A DNA stretch of 64,000 nucleotides, taken from Phlyctochytrium arcticum. Its lineage: Eukaryota > Chytridiomycota > Chytridiomycetes > Chytridiales > Chytridiaceae. Within the stretch, counting starts at the first letter, position 1. Each line of letters starts with the position of its first letter. The notes under the pieces are model-generated. The model was not told the DNA's origin. It saw nothing but the letters and a program-made list of their open reading frames with translations, and did not search any database. The position numbers were made by a program, and so were the translations under genes. The stretch covers positions 1 through 64,000 of the forward strand of contig JAHLKI010000033.1 of NCBI GenBank assembly GCA_025602905.1, given 5' to 3'. Below, piece by piece: positions 58,401 to 64,000 of the stretch.

Positions 58401-61400
58401 AGTGTATATGAACTGAAGACGGACCCGATGGAGGACCCAGAAGTAGCAGCTACCCTGGAGCGTCATGTGCACACTGCAGTAGACTTTCTCCTGGAAATTG
58501 GTGTCCAAAAACGGAATCCGAAATTTGTCATGCATGCCAAGAAAATAATGGTGTACATATCTCGAACCCCGGGATGCGCCATGCTTGTTGACTCCCTTGT
58601 GGAGCGGATAACACCAAGAAGTTTGGTTCCAGGCGGGATGGAAATAGCTGGGGCAAATGAGGTTTTACCGCCTGCTTTGGATATCCAACGATCGCAGAGG
58701 AGGCTTGCGAGTCCGGAACTGCACATGGCGGATCTGGAGCAAGTTTTGGTTGATATGCCCAAACGACCGGCTTTCTCAAGGGGTCAACTTGCATGTGTTC
58801 TCCTGGTTGACCTTGCCGTTGAAGTTGGTGCCGCTTTGCGTCCTCACCTTCCCCTGCTCCTTCACATCATCTTTGTGCAACTTGACCACTTTATCACCTT
58901 GATATGCGAACAGAATCGGCTTCTACTGATCAATCTTATACAAGCAATCGTACCGCGAGATGTTGCCGGGGCGCATATTGATACGATTCATGCGGCCCTA
59001 TCACTCAAAGAAGGAAAGCGTCTTTGGCCTTATGAAGACGTCACGCCTAAAATGCAGGAAATCGAATCAGAGCATCAACTAGGTGCCTTGGTCGTTGATG
59101 TTCTGGATCTATTGTCGGTAGTGGATCCAAACTTGGTCCAAAGCTGGGGCGAGAAAGCGTTGATTTGGGCTACTGGTTGTCCTGTCAGACATGTAGCATG
59201 CAGGTCTCTGCAGATTTTCCGAGCCCTTATGCCGGCATTCAGTCAAAGCATGTTGGGTGACTTACTGCAACGCTTGGCCAACACACTAGCTGACCCGGTC
59301 GAAGAAATTCAAGGATTCGCACTGGAAAACTTGTCGACCATCAGCGCAATGATTGATAGTCTCGATGGATATCGCCTTATGCACTTTCCACAGCTGTTTT
59401 GGGCAGCTACTGCCTGCATCTACTCTCCTTTGCAATGGGAGTATCTGGAAGGCGTTCGACTTTTGCAAAAGATCTTGCGCAAGATGGATTTGAGTGATGC
59501 CCGATGTCGAAACATTCTCTTGATCAATTTGCCCACTAAATGGCGGGGAGGCTTTACTGGTTTGCAAAAGTTGCTGCTGCGTGGCCTGTCATCTTCTGCC
59601 ACTGAACGAGTGAGTGTCAAACTACTCAATGATTTAGTAGAAGTGGAGGATGGGCCTATTGTCGATATTTCCTCAGCTCGATGGCTGTATCCTCTACTCG
59701 CCAATGTTCCGCATTGGCTACAAGTGTTTGACCCGCCATCTGCGACTCCCCCAACAATGCCATTGCCAGGAGACAAGGAACGAGGTCTGACCCGTGAAGA
59801 GTGTCTGTCGAGTGCCGACCGACTAGCTGAAGCGGTGGGCAAGAAGGGCTTATCAGGATTGCAAAGGCTGTTGGCATCATATGCTAAACAACGCATGAGA
59901 AGTAAAGACGACTTTTTACGCCAGTTTGTATCCCTTGTCAAAGAATCGTTCTTCCCTATGTTTGAAGTTGAAGCGTTGCAATTTCTTATGGGCCTTCTGA
60001 CCAATAACCATCGACCATACAAAAAACGGGTATTGGCTGTCATTAAGGAGATTCTCCCTGTTCTGGAAGCTGGAGGTGCACCCTGGAGTGCTGGCGACGG
60101 GCGAAAACTCATGTTTGACGGAGATTCGCGACAATCGACCATTCTCAATCAACCGTCCAATGCGTTGAATAGCTTGGATGAAGATATGATTGCGCCATTG
60201 CTGGCTACATTGCAAACCGATTTGGCTGCTGACGCACTTGAGGTTGTCGACCAAGCGCTTGGCGGCACGATTGCCATTGGAGAATCCAATCTGCGTTTAG
60301 TTTTCGGAGGAAAGAGCATCTACAAGATTGCGCGTGAAGCGGGTAATGGTCTAGAAAGTTTGTCGGCTAACCTGGCAACAGGTGCTTCCGGAGTTGCTGG
60401 CATTTCTACTGGATCTGGTGGATCGTCGCTATCCTCTGGCTCAAGCATGTTCTCGGCCGGCAACAAGACCGAAATCTCAATTGAGGATGGTGGTTGGAGT
60501 ATGAATAATTTCACAGCTGAGGCGAAAGCCGCTCGATACAACATGGCTGGTGTTGCGTCCACTTGCGGAGGAAGAAAGTCGTCTAGTCATAAACGTAACA
60601 AGTCGAGAGGAAACGACAACTCTGGTGTCGAGTCAGCCGAAATGGCAAACCCAAATTCGTCCAGCACGATGTTGATTGGTGGTGCGCCGGCCCGCAAGGA
60701 AAGCAAATCTGGGAAGAATGCTCCAGGTTTACGATCTGCCCCACCCTACTCCAACACACCAAGCAGTCAAGATGGTGGCTGGAAATATGACGACGGAAAC
60801 ACAAACATTTTGGATACCTTGAATGAGCTGGATGCCTTCTTTGGCAGTGAAAGTAATTGGGACGGCCAGTCTTATGATGAAACGTCACAGCCTTCGTCAC
60901 CCAAATTCCAGGCACCCCGAAGACGGAGCAGCCTCGGACTTGATTCAGCTACCACTGACGCCGCAGTCGCCGCTTCAAAGGGTCACCAGGACAAGCAAAA
61001 CTCGATAGACGACGAACCGCAGCGACGCGACGATGCATCGTTTGACGAAGTATCGTATTCAGCTGAATCTTTGGGGCATGCCCTTTCACGCGATGCGTCC
61101 CTCTCGTCTCTTATGGTGGACGGAATTCTGGACGACTCAGACCTGGGGGATGGAATGACTGGCGACGCAGCAAATTTACGTCGGCGCAAAGTTGTCATCA
61201 ATGGAACCAAGGATGCAGCGCGACGACGTCCTGCGCGACCCGTTTCGGCGTCCTTGGCCCCTCTTCCCGTAGTCTCAAGCAATATACCTGCCGCATCGAG
61301 TGGTTCGCCTGCGCGACGGCTACTTTCGCATGCGAGCGCATTGGCCTTTGTCACCTTCCGGCTCAAAACGCCTTATGAGCAACTTGTACAGGATACAGAA

Positions 61401-62772
61401 TTTGCCCACTGGTTACGCTCAGATCTGGCCAAAGTTCTCAAAGTTGCTCAGGACCAAGTTGTCCTTGAAAAGGTTGAAGCTGAGGGGACTGGGCAGTCAC
61501 CGGGCGTATTCATTACCGCGGTCATCAAAGGGACGGATGGGGAACAAAATCCACAGGGAATACTTAGTGCTGCCTACGCCGAAGAACTGGCCGCACTCAT
61601 TTGTGGAGGCATGGACGAGGACGAACAAGGTGCGACACTTTTCCAGGGCGTTGTGACGTGGAATATCGACGCAGCTTGGATTCCGGAAATATTCATTGGT
61701 ATGTCTGACAAGCCTCCAGTTCTTTCTATACCTGTACAAATGTCTGACGACTTTTGCTCTCACTTTAGGCTTTATGGGTATTACAGTCCCGTATCTACCC
61801 GAAGGGCTCCGCTATGATTTACCTTACCGGCAACAGCGCCGAACGACAAAGACATTACCACCCATTCCTAACACCCCACTTGCTGGCTTCCCCCTCACGC
61901 CTGACATTCTCTCACCAAGAATGGAAAAGGCTACACTCTTTCCCTCATCAACACGCACTGATGCCCCAGAAACCAACGCACCAGAATTTTCTTCTGCTCC
62001 TACTTCTTCTGACCAGCTGCCGACGCAGCTTACCCCTGAGAGCGCCATCGAAGTCTTTCGCATCTTCCCGGCCTCCTTTGAATTGGTTATCCAGCTTCTG
62101 GAAGACTGGGTGGGCTTTGCGGCCGATATTTTGTCACATAGTTCCAATGGGGGTGGGTCCGAAGATAGAGACGCGCTCAATGATATCGTGCGAGAAGTGG
62201 ACAAATTGCGCTCGCGCCGGCAGAATGAGTCTTCTGGTGCATACAAACCTCCACTAGTAGATGAGCCGGACGGCGGCATCTCGCTGGAAATCATTGCCCA
62301 GCGCTTACTAGCATACCAGCAGGTCTGTATCTCACAACTTTTGCGAGTTTCCTGGCATTGGCTCATCTATTTCTTATATTTGTGATTTGATTAGGCTGAT
62401 CCTACGTTCCTGCAAAACTTTCTCACGACTCGACAACGCCATGTGTCTAATATGAATACGCAGGTCACTCATTACCTCTCGCGGCGCCACGCCGTGAGCG
62501 ATTACGGAGGGGCGGATGCAGCGGCTGACAGGGAGCGCCAGGCCATGGAGCTCGGGATCTCGGTTGTTGAGCTGTATGAGGAGGTTTTGCGCCTCGAAGG
62601 ACTTTTGGAGAGCTTTTTGGGTTCCAGTCAGGTATGCAGGGCAATCTTTTTCGCGTACATTCTTTCTTGCGGTATCTCATATGATTTGTGTTGTTGTTAG
62701 GCCGAACGCTTGCTGGAAGTTGCGGCCGTGCAGGACTGTCGCGACGTGTGCACCATGGCCCTGAATGGCTGA
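52458..62772 (+). CDS. TAO3: Furry/Tao3/Mor2-type cell morphogenesis protein (PAG1)
   Basis: Very large scaffold of the NDR-kinase (RAM/MOR) polarity network, acting at growth sites and needed for shape and septation. Exons 52458-53060, 53121-53296, 53358-53421, 53481-61698, 61769-62322, 62395-62631 and 62701-62772; 3,307 residues. The ATG at 52458 is preferred over an upstream TTG. A Pro/Ser-rich N-terminus (about 1-170) precedes helical HEAT/Armadillo-like sequence. MOR2-PAG1 N-terminal hallmarks include FARFVKAAESKVN, IDLFAPIRPEADLALDSLL, ANFILCRVLIAIIQRL and PDLMVKSMNRQANFDLFAEL. A Ser-rich acidic linker (about 60360-61300) separates the long array from the C-terminal part, which ends VCTMALNG. 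The 8.2-kb fourth exon is open throughout with no frame break. Confidence 0.95.
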
Positions 62773-64000
62773 GCCAACCACTGATTTTCCCATCTATCAT
62801 ACATTTACACACTGCATCCGCTAAACAATCTTGCTCTTTTTCTCCCGATTCCCTCCCTTTTCACCCCTGCCACCTAATTTCTTCCTACCAGTACTCGAGC
62901 ACTCCAATGACTCCATCCCTATCTAATTCACGGCCGACCCCCTATTACCCCATGTATTTCCTTGTATCATAAATTTGTCCTGTTTTTTATTCTATCTACT
63001 CCACCGCCCATCCCGTGAAAAGGTCACGGTATGGAATAAATTCCCACAAATCCAGTTACCAGCATTTCTGTGATGATGTTGGAGCATTCCAAAGGATTGA
63101 ACCCGGGCGTTTCGAAATTTACAACATTGCCCTCGTGACCCTCCCGTTGACGCTTTTTGAGATCCCCCTGGGTCCGGTCCCGGGCAACTTGCATATCGTA
63201 CGGCATGCAAACTCGAGTACAGGATTTCTTTTAAAAATACACTGCTGCAAGTGTATTTTTTGGGGACGCATGACCATGCAATACGCTGTGCCATACCGGC
63301 CATATACCGCCAGTACCGAGAGTACCGCTGGCAAGGCCGAACGGGGAAGGTGTATTTTTGCCATGGGCATCCCGACGCCCCTTTGGTGTATTTTTTACTC
63401 GGATGGTCCGCCGATACAGCTGATATCTCGAGTATCATGTTGCCGAAGCCGTTCGTTCGGGATGCGTACGATGACATTCAACTTTCTCCTGGTCTTTGAC
63501 TCTTTGGTAATGTCGGGCATAATGTGCCGTTTGAGCGATTAATTTTCCAGCATTGATAACCCATCAATTGCGATAAAAAATACAATTTCCTGGAGGAAAT
63601 ATCAATCTCGCCAATGAAATAAAAACGTTTTTTTCTGGATATGGAATACTCTGCTTCCCAGAGTGTGTCCCGAAAAGCATGTGTGTTGTGATTGTTGTGA
63701 TCCTATCGGCCGTGGCACCTTGGCTTGTCAAAGCCACTTTCCGGGCGTCCCGACGTTCGGACAACCGCAATGCGCGTCCGGTTCTGTATACGCGCGTTTC
63801 TTGACGCGGTCTACGCGCGATGCTGGAAGAAAGACCGTGAAAAGAGACGCTGGAAAAGAAGACACTTTAGAAGACACTTTGAGTAAAAAAAGACCGAGGA
63901 AAACTGACTGGCGCAGAGCCGGGGGAGACGTACTTGAGTATGTGTGTGGAGCAGCAGGTCTGGCGCCGCGCAAAAGTCCGCCCTTGTGCCCGTCGAAAAT
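62773..64000. other. Downstream region, no confident gene; short tandem words
   Basis: 3' flank of the Furry-like gene (to about 63000). From 63235 to 63400 the word gtgtatttttt or gtgtatttttg recurs three times at about 65-110-bp spacing (63249, 63349, 63388). Frames of up to 175 codons on the plus strand here have no recognised domain and overlap others on the minus strand. Nothing else supported to the window edge. Confidence 0.35.

Overview
The window looks like nuclear DNA of an early-diverging, probably zoosporic (chytrid-like) fungus. Evidence: a motor-linked chitin synthase, a Zn2Cys6 regulator, a Furry/Tao3-type morphogenesis protein, and many short GT-AG introns of about 53-80 nt. 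The chytrid placement is an inference from gene content and style; there is no rRNA or other marker here.

Layout. 0.3-2.4 kb: ABCG half-transporter (-). 3.7-5.1 kb: three tRNA-like units, two of them inside a direct duplication. 5.85-8.35 kb: a Mutator-like (MULE) transposon with identical 46-bp ends. 9.7-12 kb: a disrupted C2H2 zinc-finger gene (-). 12.3-15.1 kb: PRPP synthetase (+), a heptad-repeat coiled-coil gene (-) next to a 36-base poly(G) tract, and a small coiled-coil gene (+) whose first exon is tandemly triplicated. 15.6-20.7 kb: chitin synthase (+). 21.3-23.3 kb: DED1/DDX3 helicase (-). 23.4-33.2 kb: accessory zone with two decayed paralogues of an unrecognised gene, a 1.3-kb element with terminal inverted repeats (TIRs), and broken unknown ORFs. 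34.3-47.4 kb: an intact Zn2Cys6 factor, then three tandem segmental units, each holding a piece of that factor and a two-membrane-segment protein gene. The factor is whole only in unit 1, while the membrane gene is broken in unit 1 and intact in units 2 and 3. Unit 2 also carries a 1.24-kb TIR element with a 10-bp target duplication. 48.6-62.8 kb: housekeeping block of bHLH factor, ribosomal protein eL42 and a 3,307-residue Furry/Tao3/Mor2 protein.

Functionally the conserved genes cover wall synthesis (chitin synthase), polarity and morphogenesis (Furry), translation (eL42, DED1), nucleotide supply (PRPP synthetase) and transcription control. There is no operon-like logic. The accessory stretches show recent transposition, tandem duplication and decay. 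Several otherwise conserved genes (ABCG, PRPP synthetase, C2H2 factor, MULE transposase) need single-base corrections, often at short homopolymers, whereas the chitin synthase, DED1, Zn2Cys6 and Furry genes read cleanly. That points either to local consensus errors or to real pseudogenes.
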